64,000 bases of DNA from Mycolicibacter algericus DSM 45454. Its GTDB lineage: Bacteria; Actinomycetota; Actinomycetes; Mycobacteriales; Mycobacteriaceae. This document shows positions 9,165 to 17,438 of the stretch, piece after piece (the stretch's first letter is position 1; every line of letters starts with the position of its first letter). The stretch is from the NCBI RefSeq assembly GCF_002086455.1, contig NZ_MVHC01000011.1, forward strand, positions 1 through 64,000, read 5' to 3'. A program made the translations under genes and the position numbers. Below the pieces are notes generated by a model. It was not told the DNA's origin. It did no database searches and saw nothing but the letters and a program-made list of their open reading frames with translations.

Positions 9165-11132
9165 GTGCTTCTGGGGTTCGGAATGGTTGCCGCGCTACTG
9201 CTGCTGGTCGCACCGGGAGCACTCATCGCCGCCGGGTCGCGACTGACGTGGCCGCTGGCGGTGACGGTCGGCCCGGCGCTGACCTACGGGGTGGTCGGGC
9301 TGGCCATCGTGCCGTTCGGTGCGCTCGGGATCCCGTGGAACGCCGGCACCGCGCTGGCCGCGCTGGTGGTGGTCGGGGCGCTGCTGGCCGGCCTGGCGCG
9401 CGGTGTTCGGGGGTTGCTGGACCGCCGGCCCGGCATTCATGTGGCGGCGCCGGGGACCGCCGTGGGGCCGATGCTCACCGTGGCCGCCGGGGTGTTGCTG
9501 GGCATGCTGCTGATCGGCTGGGCGGCGGTGCGCGGCCTGCCGGATTGGCAGAGCATTCCCAGCACCTGGGATGCGGTCTGGCACGCCAACACCGTCCGCT
9601 TCATCCTCGACACCGGGCAGGCCTCGCCCACCCACATGGGCGAACTGCGCAACGTCGAGACCCACGCTCAGCTCTATTACCCGTCGGCGTTCCACGCGCT
9701 GACCGCGGTGCTGTGCCAATTGACCGGCGCGGCGCCCACCACCGGCTACACGCTGGCCGGGCTGGCCGCCTCGGTGTGGCTGTTCCCGATCAGCGCCGCG
9801 CTGCTCACCTGGAACCTGCTGCAGCGCATGTTGAGCACGCGCCGGCTTGCGCTTTCGGCGGCTACCGCCGGCGCGTTGTCGGCGTCGTTCACGGCGCTGC
9901 CCTATGTCGAGTTCGGCACTGCGGCCATGCCCAACCTGGTGGCCTACGGGCTGGTGGTGCCGGCTTTTGCGCTGGTCACGGGGGTTCGCACCCATCGCGA
10001 TCGGATCGGCGTGGCGGTGCTGGCGCTGGTCGGGGTGTTCTCGGTGCACCTGACCGGGGGCGTGGTGACGGTGTTGCTGCTGGCGGCCTGGTGGCTTGGC
10101 CCCTTCGACGGGGCGCTGTGGAATCCGTTGCGGGGCAAGCGGCGCGACACCCTGGCGCTGGCCGCTGTCCTGGTGCCGACCGGGCTGCTGTTGTTGCCGC
10201 AACTGCTCAGCGTGCGCGAGCAGGCCGACATCATCGCCGGGCATTCGTTCCTGACCCATGAGGGTCGCAAGTCGGGGCTGCGCGACGCGCTGTTGTTGCA
10301 CACCCGCCACCTCAACGACTTCCCGGTGCAGTACACGCTGGTGGGGCTGACCGCGGTCGGGGCGGGGCTGCTGCTCTACAAGAAGGTGTGGTGGCCGCTG
10401 GCGCTGTGGGCGGTGCTGGTGGTGGGGGTGGTGCAGTCCTCGGCTCCGCTGGGCGGCCCGGCCGGCGCCGTGATCGGCCGTTTCACCGACCTGTTCTACA
10501 GCGACCCGCGCCGGATCATGGCGGCGATGACGCTGCTGCTGATCCCGATGGCCGGGGTGGGTCTGGGGTGGCTGGTCACCTTCTTGGCCGAGCAGACGCC
10601 AAAGCCCCCTAAATGGCCCCGATTTGGGGGCTTTTGCGTCTGCTCGGCGGTAGTTGTAGCGACGGTGGGGCTGGCCTGGCACTACCTGCCGCGGCACGCG
10701 TTTCTGATCGGCGACAAGTACGACTCGGTGATGGTCGACGCCCGCGACCTGGAGGCGTTCGCTCACCTGGCGGAGCTGCCCGGGGCCCGCGACAGCGTGA
10801 TCGGCAACGCCAACGTCGACGGCAGCGCCTGGATGTACGCCGTCGCCGACCTGCACCCGCTGTGGACGCACTACGACTACCCGCAGCAGCAGGGTCCGGG
10901 CCCGCACCGGTTCGTCTTCTGGGCCTACGCCGACGACGCCGACACCGACCCGCGGGTGGCCGCGGCCGTGCGCGCCCTGAACATTCGCTACGTGCTGATC
11001 AGCAGCCCGACGGTGCGCGGGTTCTCGCTGCCCGACGGACTAGTGTCTCTGGAGAAATCGCGGTCGTGGGCCAAGATCTACGACAATGGCGGTGCCAGCA
11101 TCTATGAATGGCAGGGAGGCGAGGGGCGTTGA
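9165..11132 (+). CDS. Polytopic membrane protein, Rv3779-like (probable GT-C-type)
   Basis: A 655-residue integral membrane protein. Starting at GTG, long hydrophobic segments run through the first ~470 residues (for example LLGFGMVAALLLLVAPGAL and VGPMLTVAAGVLLGMLLIG). A C-terminal soluble domain of ~150 residues follows (YDSVMVDARDLEAFAHLAEL … SIYEWQGGEG). Position, length and topology match M. tuberculosis Rv3779, which is thought to act in polyprenyl-linked glycoconjugate synthesis; the exact reaction cannot be read from sequence. A short periplasmic segment HLGELRN-like (THMGELRNVETHAQLYYPS) follows the second hydrophobic block. A 62-bp near-perfect palindrome lies inside the reading frame at 10587–10648 and codes for TPKPPKWPRFGGFCVC. 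The stop overlaps the next start by 4 bp. Confidence 0.85.
   Translation: MLLGFGMVAALLLLVAPGALIAAGSRLTWPLAVTVGPALTYGVVGLAIVPFGALGIPWNAGTALAALVVVGALLAGLARGVRGLLDRRPGIHVAAPGTAVGPMLTVAAGVLLGMLLIGWAAVRGLPDWQSIPSTWDAVWHANTVRFILDTGQASPTHMGELRNVETHAQLYYPSAFHALTAVLCQLTGAAPTTGYTLAGLAASVWLFPISAALLTWNLLQRMLSTRRLALSAATAGALSASFTALPYVEFGTAAMPNLVAYGLVVPAFALVTGVRTHRDRIGVAVLALVGVFSVHLTGGVVTVLLLAAWWLGPFDGALWNPLRGKRRDTLALAAVLVPTGLLLLPQLLSVREQADIIAGHSFLTHEGRKSGLRDALLLHTRHLNDFPVQYTLVGLTAVGAGLLLYKKVWWPLALWAVLVVGVVQSSAPLGGPAGAVIGRFTDLFYSDPRRIMAAMTLLLIPMAGVGLGWLVTFLAEQTPKPPKWPRFGGFCVCSAVVVATVGLAWHYLPRHAFLIGDKYDSVMVDARDLEAFAHLAELPGARDSVIGNANVDGSAWMYAVADLHPLWTHYDYPQQQGPGPHRFVFWAYADDADTDPRVAAAVRALNIRYVLISSPTVRGFSLPDGLVSLEKSRSWAKIYDNGGASIYEWQGGEGR
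10587..10648. repeat. REP-like palindrome inside a coding region
   Basis: Left arm GCCGAGCAGACGCCAAAG… and right arm …CTTTTGCGTCTGCTCGGC form a ~29-bp stem with a few mismatches around a central GGCCCC. It shares its outer GCCGAG…CTCGGC design with the palindrome at 46335–46394. It lies in frame inside the Rv3779-like gene. Confidence 0.7.
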
Positions 11133-11686
11133 GCACCGGTAGTAGCAGCGCAGACGGCTCAGACGACATCGAGATCATCAGCGGCGCCGACCCGCGGCTG
11201 CTGGCCGCCGGCGGTGCACCCGCCGGGGACGACGATGACGACGACGAGCCGTCGCTGACCGACCTGATCGAGCAGCCCGCCAAGGTGATGCGGATCGGCA
11301 CGATGATCAAACAGTTGCTCGAGGAGGTGCGCTCGGCTCCGCTGGATGAGGCCAGCCGGGTCCGGTTGCGTGAGGTTCACGCAGCTTCTATTCGTGAACT
11401 CGAAGACGGCCTGGCCCCCGAGCTGCGCGAGGAGCTGGACCGGCTGACGCTGCCGCTGCGCGAGGACGCCACCCCGTCTGACGCCGAGCTGCGGATCGCC
11501 CAAGCCCAGCTGGTCGGCTGGCTGGAGGGGCTGTTCCACGGTATCCAGACCGCGCTGTTCGCCCAGCAGATGGCCGCCCGTGCGCAGCTGGAGCAGATGC
11601 GCCACGGCGCGCTGCCGCCCGGCCCCACCGCCGGCGGTCCCGGACACAGCGGACACGGCCACACCGGTTCCGGTCAATACCTGTAG
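11129..11686 (+). CDS. bpa: Bacterial proteasome activator Bpa/PafE (Rv3780)
   Basis: A 185-residue ATP-independent activator of the mycobacterial 20S proteasome. The family forms dodecameric rings and docks through its C-terminal tail. The last residues here are GSGQYL, and GQYL is the family's proteasome-docking motif. The N-terminus is acidic and disordered-looking (GDDDDDDEPSLTD). The central part is predicted helical (DEASRVRLREVHAASIRELEDGL, then APELREELDRLTLPL). A His/Gly-rich linker HSGHGHTGSG precedes the tail. Start TTG 11129 is preferred to ATG 11108. It overlaps the upstream TGA (TTGA), has GGGAGG about 10 nt ahead, and gives the expected STGSSSADGSDD N-terminus. It is translationally coupled to the Rv3779-like gene, and wzt follows 6 bp later. 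Confidence 0.9.
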   Translation: MSTGSSSADGSDDIEIISGADPRLLAAGGAPAGDDDDDDEPSLTDLIEQPAKVMRIGTMIKQLLEEVRSAPLDEASRVRLREVHAASIRELEDGLAPELREELDRLTLPLREDATPSDAELRIAQAQLVGWLEGLFHGIQTALFAQQMAARAQLEQMRHGALPPGPTAGGPGHSGHGHTGSGQYL

Positions 11687-11692
11687 CGCACC

Positions 11693-12496
11693 TTGTCTGC
11701 CACCGACCCTCATATCGAGACCCGTGACGCGTGGGTGGAATTCCCCATCTTCGACGCCAAGTCGCGGTCGTTGAAGAAGGCGTTCCTCGGCAAGGCAGGC
11801 GGGGCGATCGGGCGCAACAACTCCAATGTGGTGGTGGTCGAGGCACTGCGCGACATCACCATGTCACTGTCGCTCGGGGACCGCGTGGGTCTGGTCGGGC
11901 ATAACGGCGCCGGCAAATCCACACTGCTGCGGCTACTTTCGGGCATCTATGAGCCCACCCGGGGCTCGGCAACCGTGGTCGGCCGGGTGGCTCCGGTGTT
12001 CGACCTGGGCGTGGGCATGGACCCGGAGATCTCCGGCTACGAGAACATCATCATCCGCGGGCTGTTCCTAGGTCAGACCCGCAAGCAGATGGCCGCCAAG
12101 GTCGACGAGATCGCCGAATTCACCGAGCTGGGCGACTATCTGGCGATGCCGCTGCGCACCTACTCCACCGGGATGCGGGTGCGGCTGGCGATGGGCGTGG
12201 TCACCAGCATCGACCCGGAGATCCTGCTGTTGGATGAGGGCATCGGGGCGGTGGACGCCGAGTTCTTGAAGAAGGCCCAGACCCGGCTGCAGAAGCTGGT
12301 GGAGCGCTCCGGAATCCTGGTGTTCGCCAGCCATTCCAACGAGTTTCTGGCCCGGCTGTGCAAGACCGCGATGTGGATCGACCACGGCACCGTGAAGATG
12401 ACCGGCGGAATCGAGGAAGTGGTCGGCGCCTATGAGGGTCCCGACGCCGCCCGGCACGTGCGTGAGGTGCTGGCCGAAACGCGGGATCAGGCGTGA
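11693..12496 (+). CDS. wzt: ABC transporter ATP-binding protein Wzt (RfbE, Rv3781)
   Basis: A 267-residue nucleotide-binding subunit of the O-antigen-type exporter proposed to move the lipid-linked galactan precursor across the membrane. Motifs: Walker A GHNGAGKST (~residue 70), signature YSTGMRVRLAMG (~residue 155), Walker B ILLLDEGIGAVD and the H-loop VFASHS. The start is TTG 11693, giving SATDPHIETRDAWVEF. It lacks the long C-terminal carbohydrate-binding domain of E. coli-type Wzt, as is usual in mycobacteria. Its partner is the permease at 13407–14237. The stop overlaps the glfT1 start by 4 bp (GTGA). Confidence 0.92.
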   Translation: MSATDPHIETRDAWVEFPIFDAKSRSLKKAFLGKAGGAIGRNNSNVVVVEALRDITMSLSLGDRVGLVGHNGAGKSTLLRLLSGIYEPTRGSATVVGRVAPVFDLGVGMDPEISGYENIIIRGLFLGQTRKQMAAKVDEIAEFTELGDYLAMPLRTYSTGMRVRLAMGVVTSIDPEILLLDEGIGAVDAEFLKKAQTRLQKLVERSGILVFASHSNEFLARLCKTAMWIDHGTVKMTGGIEEVVGAYEGPDAARHVREVLAETRDQA

Positions 12497-13410
12497 GTCA
12501 GACCGTCTACGCCGTGGTGGTCACCCACCGCCGCGTCGAGCAGCTGGCCGAATCCCTCAAAGCGCTGGTGAGCCAGACCCGGGCGCCGGACCACGTGATC
12601 GTCGTCGACAACGACTTCGCCTCCGGTGACACCGCGGTGCGCGACCTGGTGGCCGGACAGCCGGTGCCGTGCACGTATCTCGGGTCGCGGCGAAACCTCG
12701 GGGGCGCAGGCGGTTTCGCGCTGGGCATCCTGCACGCGCTGGCGGCCGGCGCGGATTGGGTGTGGCTGGCCGACGACGACGGACGGCCGGCCGATTCCGG
12801 TGTGCTGGCCGCGCTGCTGGCGTGCGCTTCACAGCACCGACTGGCGGAGGTGTCGCCGATGGTGTGCAACATCGATGACCCCTCCCGGCTGGCGTTCCCG
12901 CTGCGGCGCGGACTGGTGTGGCGACGCGAGGTCAGCGAATTGCGCAGCGGCGGAGGCGATCTGCTGCCGGGGATCGCCTCGCTGTTCAACGGCGCGCTGT
13001 TCACCGCCGATGCACTCGATGCGGTGGGGGTGCCCGACCTGCGGTTGTTCATGCGCGGCGACGAAGTGGAGGTGCACCGCCGGCTGGTGCGCTCCGGTCT
13101 GGCGTTCGGCACCTGCCTGACCGCGGCCTACCTGCATCCGTGCGGCTCAGCGGAGTTCAAGCCGATCCTGGGCGGCCGGATGCACACCCAGTACCCGGAC
13201 AACGCGGTGAAGCGCTATTTCACCTACCGCAACCGCGGCTACCTGATGGCCCAGCCCGGCATGCGCCGACTGCTGGTCCAGGAGTGGCTGCGGTTCGGCT
13301 GGTTCTTCCTGGTGTCACGCCGCTGGGACATGGCAGGCCTGGCCGAGTGGGCCCGGCTGCGCCGACTGGGGCGCCGGGAGCAGTTCGCCAAACCCAAGGG
13401 GCAGCAATGA
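12493..13410 (+). CDS. glfT1: Galactofuranosyltransferase GlfT1 (Rv3782)
   Basis: A 305-residue GT2-family enzyme (GT-A fold) that adds the first galactofuranose residues to decaprenyl-diphosphoryl-GlcNAc-rhamnose and so starts the galactan of arabinogalactan. The N-terminus shows VYAVVVTHRRVEQLAESLKAL and VIVVDNDF (nucleotide-sugar binding), then the metal-binding WLADDDGRP near residue 96 and a base-type segment LFMRGDEVEVHRRL near 190. The C-terminus is basic, consistent with association at the inner face of the membrane. GTG start overlapping the wzt stop, and 4-bp overlap with the permease, indicate one operon. The length agrees with Rv3782 (304 residues). Confidence 0.93.
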   Translation: MSQTVYAVVVTHRRVEQLAESLKALVSQTRAPDHVIVVDNDFASGDTAVRDLVAGQPVPCTYLGSRRNLGGAGGFALGILHALAAGADWVWLADDDGRPADSGVLAALLACASQHRLAEVSPMVCNIDDPSRLAFPLRRGLVWRREVSELRSGGGDLLPGIASLFNGALFTADALDAVGVPDLRLFMRGDEVEVHRRLVRSGLAFGTCLTAAYLHPCGSAEFKPILGGRMHTQYPDNAVKRYFTYRNRGYLMAQPGMRRLLVQEWLRFGWFFLVSRRWDMAGLAEWARLRRLGRREQFAKPKGQQ

Positions 13411-14237
13411 GTTTCACCGATATAGCGGGCGAGTCGCGCACCTTCGCACGGGCGCGGGCCGATCTGACCGACGGATTCCGTCGCCACGAGCTGTGGCTGC
13501 ACCTGGGCTGGCAGGACATCAAGCAGCGCTACCGGCGCAGCGTGCTGGGCCCGTTCTGGATCACCATCGGCACCGCCACCACCGCGGTGGCGATGGGCGG
13601 GTTGTACTCCAAGCTGTTCCACCTCGACCTGGCGGTGCACCTGCCGTACGTGACGCTGGGGCTGATCGTGTGGAACCTGCTCAACGCCGCCATCCTGGAG
13701 GGCGCCGACGTGTTCGTGGCCAACGAGGGGTTGATCAAACAGCTGCCGACGCCGTTGAGCGTGCACGTCTACCGGCTGGTGTGGCGGCAGATGATCCTGT
13801 TCGCCCACAACATCGTCATCTACATCCCGATCGCACTGATCTTCCCCAAACCCTGGTCGTGGGCGGATCTTTCGGTGATCCCGGCGCTACTGGTGATCGC
13901 ACTGAACTGCGTGTGGGTGTCGCTGTGCTTCGGGATTCTGGCCACCCGCTACCGCGACATCTCCCCGCTGCTGTTCTCGGTAGTGCAGCTGCTGTTCCTG
14001 ATGACGCCGATCATCTGGAACTACGACACGCTGCGCGCCCAGGGGGCGTCGCGCTGGATGACGGTGATCGAGTTCAACCCGCTGATGCACTATCTGGAGA
14101 TCGTGCGCGCCCCGCTGCTGGGGGCGGCCCAGCCGCTGCGGCACTGGGGGGTGGTGCTGGTGCTGACCGTGGTCGGCTGGTCGGTGGCCGCGCTGGTGCT
14201 GCGCCAGTTCCGGGCGCGGGTGGCCTACTGGGTGTAG
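13407..14237 (+). CDS. wzm: ABC-2 type permease Wzm (RfbD, Rv3783)
   Basis: A 276-residue permease subunit paired with Wzt for export of the galactan lipid intermediate. The N-terminus carries an amphipathic segment and the family motif WQDIKQRYRRSVLGPFW near residue 35. Six hydrophobic segments follow (for example HLPYVTLGLIVWNLL, VIPALLVIALNCVWVSLCFGIL, VVLVLTVVGWSVAALVL). The ATG overlaps the glfT1 stop by 4 bp. Downstream, the M. tuberculosis order (Rv3784–Rv3788) is not present; a mazEF module follows instead. Confidence 0.92.
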   Translation: MSFTDIAGESRTFARARADLTDGFRRHELWLHLGWQDIKQRYRRSVLGPFWITIGTATTAVAMGGLYSKLFHLDLAVHLPYVTLGLIVWNLLNAAILEGADVFVANEGLIKQLPTPLSVHVYRLVWRQMILFAHNIVIYIPIALIFPKPWSWADLSVIPALLVIALNCVWVSLCFGILATRYRDISPLLFSVVQLLFLMTPIIWNYDTLRAQGASRWMTVIEFNPLMHYLEIVRAPLLGAAQPLRHWGVVLVLTVVGWSVAALVLRQFRARVAYWV

Positions 14238-14244
14238 CGGGCGG

Positions 14245-14271
14245 TCATACCTGAGTAGCATCGTGGTATGA
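14245..14271 (+). promoter_or_regulatory. mazEF promoter/operator
   Basis: TCATACC (14245–14251) and GGTATGA (14265–14271) form a 7-bp inverted repeat that brackets TAGCAT (14256–14261), a -10 box ending 6 nt before the antitoxin ATG. This is the expected layout for autorepression by an antitoxin–toxin complex and for a leaderless transcript. Confidence 0.5.
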
Positions 14272-14498
14272 AGTTGAGTATCAGTCTTTCCGCCGAGGAT
14301 GTCGAGGCTCTGGACGCCTACGCGCAACGCACGGGTTTGCCGTCCCGTTCGGCGGCCGTCCAGCATGCGATTCGGATGCTGCGCTACCCCACCCTCGAAG
14401 ACGACTACGCCGACGCTTGGGCGCAGTGGTCGGCCGACGGTGAGGATCAGGTTTGGGACCGGGCCACCGACGACGGGGCCGTCGATGCGCCGCGGTGA
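14268..14498 (+). CDS. mazE: MazE-type ribbon-helix-helix antitoxin
   Basis: A 76-residue antitoxin. The N-terminus [20 protein letters not shown] is a ribbon-helix-helix DNA-binding fold (β-strand then helix), followed by [19 protein letters not shown]. The acidic C-terminus [19 protein letters not shown] is typical of mycobacterial MazE tails that thread into MazF. It overlaps mazF by 14 bp. It is probably autoregulated through the inverted repeat over its own -10. Confidence 0.88.
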   Translation: MKLSISLSAEDVEALDAYAQRTGLPSRSAAVQHAIRMLRYPTLEDDYADAWAQWSADGEDQVWDRATDDGAVDAPR

Positions 14499-14832
14499 CA
14501 TCTGGCAGGTCGACTTTGACCCGACCCGCGGAAGCGAAGCGAACAAGTACCGCCCGGCCGTCGTCGTCAGCAACGACCGGGCCAATGCAACGGCCGGCCG
14601 ACTCGGTCGCGGCGTGGTGACCGTCGTCCCGGTGACCAGCAACACCGCTACTGTCTACCCGTTCCAGGTGCTGTTGCCGGCCACCTCCACCGGCCTGGCC
14701 GTCGATTCGAAAGCACAAGCCGAACAGATCAGGTCGGTTGCCGTCGAACGTCTGCAACGGCGAATCGGCCGCCTCCCGGCGATCGAACTCACCCAACTCG
14801 ACGAGGCGCTGCGACTGCACCTCGACTTGTGA
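14485..14832 (+). CDS. mazF: MazF-type endoribonuclease toxin
   Basis: A 115-residue toxin of the MazF/PemK family (SH3-like barrel), a sequence-specific RNase. Hallmarks: [18 protein letters not shown] at the N-terminus, [23 protein letters not shown] (with the conserved Thr/Ser used in catalysis) and [16 protein letters not shown] near the C-terminus. ATG 14485 lies inside the mazE reading frame, so translation is coupled. Its cleavage sequence cannot be predicted. It ends 29 bp from the convergent enolase-superfamily gene. Confidence 0.92.
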   Translation: MRRGDIWQVDFDPTRGSEANKYRPAVVVSNDRANATAGRLGRGVVTVVPVTSNTATVYPFQVLLPATSTGLAVDSKAQAEQIRSVAVERLQRRIGRLPAIELTQLDEALRLHLDL

Positions 14833-14861
14833 TAGCTGCGGCCAGCGTAATCAGCTGCTAC

Positions 14862-15971
14862 TCACACTCCGAACCGGTAGGCACTGATGACGTCGGGATC
14901 CGGATCGAGGCCCAGCCCGGACCCATCCGGCACGGTGACCCGGCCCTCCGTCATCGTCAGCGCGTCGCCGTAGATCGAGGCCTCCAGGTCGAACCAGCGC
15001 CACTCGATCATCGCGCCGGCGCCGCCCAGCGCAGCAGCGGTCTGGATCGCGGCGAGCAGTCCGGGACCGTCGTAGAAGGAATGCGTCATCACCGCCACAT
15101 CGCGGGCTTCGGCGAGCGCAAAGACCTTGCGTAGCTCGGTGATTCCGCCCACTTTGGCCGGGCTGGGCTGCACGAAGTCCACCGCACCGGCATCCAGGAG
15201 CCGCTCGAATTCCATTGTGGTGCCTATGTTCTCACCGGAGGCAATCGGTAGAGCGGTGCTGCGGCGCAGTTCGGCCAGCCCGTCGAAGTTCTCCGGCGGC
15301 CACAGCGGCTCTTCCAGGAACAACATGTTCACCGCGTGCAGGTCGGGAGCGACGGCACGGGCTTGGTCAAGCGTCCAGGCACAGCCAGCATCGACGATCA
15401 GCGCTATGGCCGGCCCGGCCTCATCACGGGCCGCCGCTATCGCCGGCAACTCGGATTCGTGCAGCTTGATCGCGGTGAACCCGTCATCGACGACGCGACG
15501 CACCGCGGCGCGGACCCGGTCCGGCTCGGTGTAGCAGGCCAGGCTGGCGTAGCAGGGCATGGCCCGGCCGTCGCCGCCGCCGAGCAGCGTCGAGACCGGC
15601 AGCCCGGCACGCTTGCCGGCGATATCCCACAGTGCGATGTCGACCGCAGACAGCGCGTAGGTGATCGCCCCGCCGCGGCCGAACACGTGCAGCTTGCGTT
15701 GGACGTGGTCGCTCAGCGCCGTGATGTCGGCGGCGTCGCGGGCCAGGCACAACGGTGTGACGAGTTCGTCGAGCGCGTGGGCCGCCAGCGCCGTGCCGTA
15801 GAGCCCGAACGCCTCGCCCCAGCCGACGATGCCGTCGTCGGTGGTGACTTTGACCAGCAGCGAGTCCGCGGCCGTCACCCGTTCGCCCCACAGCGCCGCG
15901 CCGGGCAGGTCCGGTTTGAGCGGGATGCGCAGCGGAATGGCCTCGATGGCGGTGATCGGCGAGCCGGACAT
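14862..15971 (-). CDS. Enolase-superfamily enzyme (mandelate racemase / muconate lactonizing type)
   Basis: A 369-residue protein with an N-terminal capping domain and a modified TIM barrel. Active-site positions are visible: AIKLHE (second-strand Lys-x-His) near residue 170, metal ligands in LIVDAG, LFLEEPL and ASGENI, and a His in VMTHSFYDGPG near residue 298. This resembles mandelate-racemase-group enzymes, which abstract an α-proton from a carboxylate; the substrate is unknown. ATG 15971 follows TACGCT by 6 nt (leaderless pattern), divergent from gtrA with 35 bp between start codons. It is unrelated to the surrounding cell-wall genes and probably an accessory insertion. Confidence 0.85.
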   Translation of the reverse strand: MSGSPITAIEAIPLRIPLKPDLPGAALWGERVTAADSLLVKVTTDDGIVGWGEAFGLYGTALAAHALDELVTPLCLARDAADITALSDHVQRKLHVFGRGGAITYALSAVDIALWDIAGKRAGLPVSTLLGGGDGRAMPCYASLACYTEPDRVRAAVRRVVDDGFTAIKLHESELPAIAAARDEAGPAIALIVDAGCAWTLDQARAVAPDLHAVNMLFLEEPLWPPENFDGLAELRRSTALPIASGENIGTTMEFERLLDAGAVDFVQPSPAKVGGITELRKVFALAEARDVAVMTHSFYDGPGLLAAIQTAAALGGAGAMIEWRWFDLEASIYGDALTMTEGRVTVPDGSGLGLDPDPDVISAYRFGV

Positions 15972-15977
15972 CTCTTC

Positions 15978-15983
15978 AGCGTA
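15978..15983 (-). promoter_or_regulatory. -10 box of enolase-superfamily gene (leaderless type)
   Basis: TACGCT on the minus strand, 6 nt ahead of ATG 15971. It sits back to back with the gtrA -10, 11 bp away. Confidence 0.45.
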
Positions 15984-15994
15984 GGACGGCCGAT

Positions 15995-16000
15995 TAAGCT
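15995..16000 (+). promoter_or_regulatory. -10 box of gtrA (leaderless type)
   Basis: TAAGCT followed by 6 nt and then GTG 16007. There is no ribosome site. Confidence 0.45.
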
Positions 16001-16006
16001 TCCCGG

Positions 16007-16420
16007 GTGGCCGAGACGACGCAGCCCAGTCATCTGCACCTGTCCACCCAGGTGTGGCGCTTCCTGATCACCGGGGCGCTGTCGGCGGTGGTGGACTTCG
16101 GGTTGTACCTGCTGCTGTACCTGGGTTTCGGCGTCAAAGTCGACCTGGCCAAGGCATGCAGCTTCGTGGCCGGCACCATCACCGCGTACCTGATCAACCG
16201 GCGTTGGACGTTTCAGTCCTCGGCGCACACCGGCCGGTTCGTGGCGGTGATGGTGTTGTACGCCTTGACGTTCGCCGTGCAGGTGGGGATCAACCATCTG
16301 GTGCTGGAGCTGCTGGACTATCAGCGGTGGGCGCTGCCGGTGGCGTTCGTGATCGCGCAGGGCACCGCGACGGTCATCAACTTCGTCGTGCAGCGGACGC
16401 TGATCTTTCGGGTGCGTTAA
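16007..16420 (+). CDS. GtrA-family membrane protein (Rv3789)
   Basis: A 137-residue GtrA/PF04138-type protein with four transmembrane segments ([76 protein letters not shown]) and the family motif NRRWTF. The M. tuberculosis homologue Rv3789 has been proposed as a decaprenyl-phosphoryl-arabinose flippase or as an anchor for arabinosyltransferase function; the sequence does not decide between these. In M. tuberculosis it directly precedes dprE1. Here dprE1 lies 27.7 kb away. GTG start with a leaderless-type -10. Confidence 0.9.
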   Translation: MAETTQPSHLHLSTQVWRFLITGALSAVVDFGLYLLLYLGFGVKVDLAKACSFVAGTITAYLINRRWTFQSSAHTGRFVAVMVLYALTFAVQVGINHLVLELLDYQRWALPVAFVIAQGTATVINFVVQRTLIFRVR

Positions 16421-16422
16421 GC

Positions 16423-16679
16423 CGGCACGGCAAGCCGGCGGCGGTGCTGATGTCCGTGGATGACCTCGAGGCGCTGGAAGAACCGCTGCATTGGCAGGCC
16501 CAACCCGGCAGACATGAGGACATCGCGACAGCCCGCCAAGAAGCCGAGGCCGGAACGTCGAGGACCAGTGGTCCGCACGGCGCGGTGACTACCGTGTGCT
16601 GTACATGCTCGACGAGCAGCGAGGGCAGATCGTGACCACCAGGGTCGGGCATCGCTCCCAGGTCTACCGGTCTCGTTGA
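16423..16679 (+). pseudogene. Remnant of a Phd/YefM antitoxin – RelE/ParE toxin pair
   Basis: Directly after the gtrA stop, one frame (16423–~16557) reads HGKPAAVLMSVDDLEALEE…QPGRHEDIATAR, the C-terminal half of a Phd/YefM-type antitoxin. A different frame (16569–16679) reads ARRGDYRVLYMLDEQRGQ…RVGHRSQVYR followed by a stop, the C-terminal part of a RelE-type toxin. The antitoxin lacks its N-terminal half, and the antitoxin end plus toxin start are missing between the two pieces. Neither part has a start codon context, so the module is dead. Confidence 0.7.
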
Positions 16680-16732
16680 TCCGTGGCGAGCGAGACCAGG
16701 ACGAGACGTATCACGCTGATGCCAATGCGCGA

Positions 16733-16738
16733 TACCCT
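16733..16738 (+). promoter_or_regulatory. -10 box of vapBC (leaderless type)
   Basis: TACCCT followed by 7 nt and the antitoxin ATG 16746. The same hexamer precedes dprE1 and the 52357 antitoxin. Confidence 0.45.
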
Positions 16739-16745
16739 GGATCGC

Positions 16746-16991
16746 ATGAAGACGCTGCGGCTGAGTCCCGATCTGGAGAACCGGCTGCAGCGCGCGGCGT
16801 CGGTCGCAGGCGAGTCGCTGTCCGAGTTCATCCGGCGGGCTGCCACCGCGCGGGCCGACGAGGTGCTCAACACCGACACCGTTGAAGGCTTCGCCGACGT
16901 GATCGGGGCCGTCAACGGTGGCGGCGGTCGTGCCCGTCGGACTGGTGAGGCGTTCACCGAGGCCCTCACGGACCGACAACGCAGCCGGTGA
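16746..16991 (+). CDS. vapB: Ribbon-helix-helix antitoxin (VapB-like)
   Basis: An 81-residue antitoxin starting MKTLRLSPDLENRLQRAASVAGESLSEFIRRAA, a CopG/ribbon-helix-helix DNA-binding domain. The tail (TVEGFADVIGAVNGGGGRARR) probably contacts the toxin. The upstream in-frame start at 16683 is rejected because the TACCCT box sits inside that extension. The stop overlaps the toxin start by GTGA. Confidence 0.82.
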   Translation: MKTLRLSPDLENRLQRAASVAGESLSEFIRRAATARADEVLNTDTVEGFADVIGAVNGGGGRARRTGEAFTEALTDRQRSR

Positions 16992-17398
16992 CGCTCACCG
17001 ACGCGGGTCCGCTGATCGCGCTCATCGACGCCGACGAGGCCGACCACGAAACGTGCGTGCTGACCCTGCGGGGCCTGCGCCTGCCGCTGGTCACCACCTG
17101 GCCGGCGTTCACCGAGGCGATGTATCTGCTCGGGCGGGCCGGCGGCTCGCCGGGCCAACAGGCACTGTGGAAACTTCTGACCAGCCGGCGACTGGTGCTG
17201 GCCGAACTGTCACCGGCGGTGATCGAACGCGCTGCGGCATTGATGGTCAAATACGCTGACCGGCCGATGGATCTGGCCGACGCCACACTGGTCGCACTGG
17301 CCGAAGAGCGTGGCGACCGGCGGATCTTCACCCTCGATGCCGACTTCCAGGTCTACCGCATGCACGGCCGGACCCGGTTCGAGGTCGTCCCGGGCTGA
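16988..17398 (+). CDS. vapC: PIN-domain ribonuclease toxin (VapC-like)
   Basis: A 136-residue PIN-domain protein. Acidic catalytic positions are recognisable: Asp in MTLTDAGPLIALID, Glu in AFTEAMYLL, Asp in MDLADATLVALAEE and Asp in IFTLDADF. VapC toxins are Mg-dependent RNases that usually cut tRNA or rRNA; the target is unknown. GTG start coupled to the antitoxin stop. It precedes a strong inverted repeat at 17439–17483. Confidence 0.88.
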   Translation: MTLTDAGPLIALIDADEADHETCVLTLRGLRLPLVTTWPAFTEAMYLLGRAGGSPGQQALWKLLTSRRLVLAELSPAVIERAAALMVKYADRPMDLADATLVALAEERGDRRIFTLDADFQVYRMHGRTRFEVVPG

Positions 17399-17438
17399 CG
17401 ATGCGTTTGGGATCCGGTGTTCTTCCGCGTGCGCTGAA

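Noticed and set aside
9195..10907. Minus-strand 570-codon frame opposite the Rv3779-like gene
   Set aside because: Its Arg/Gln/His-rich translation has no domain; the plus-strand gene has membrane helices and conserved synteny.
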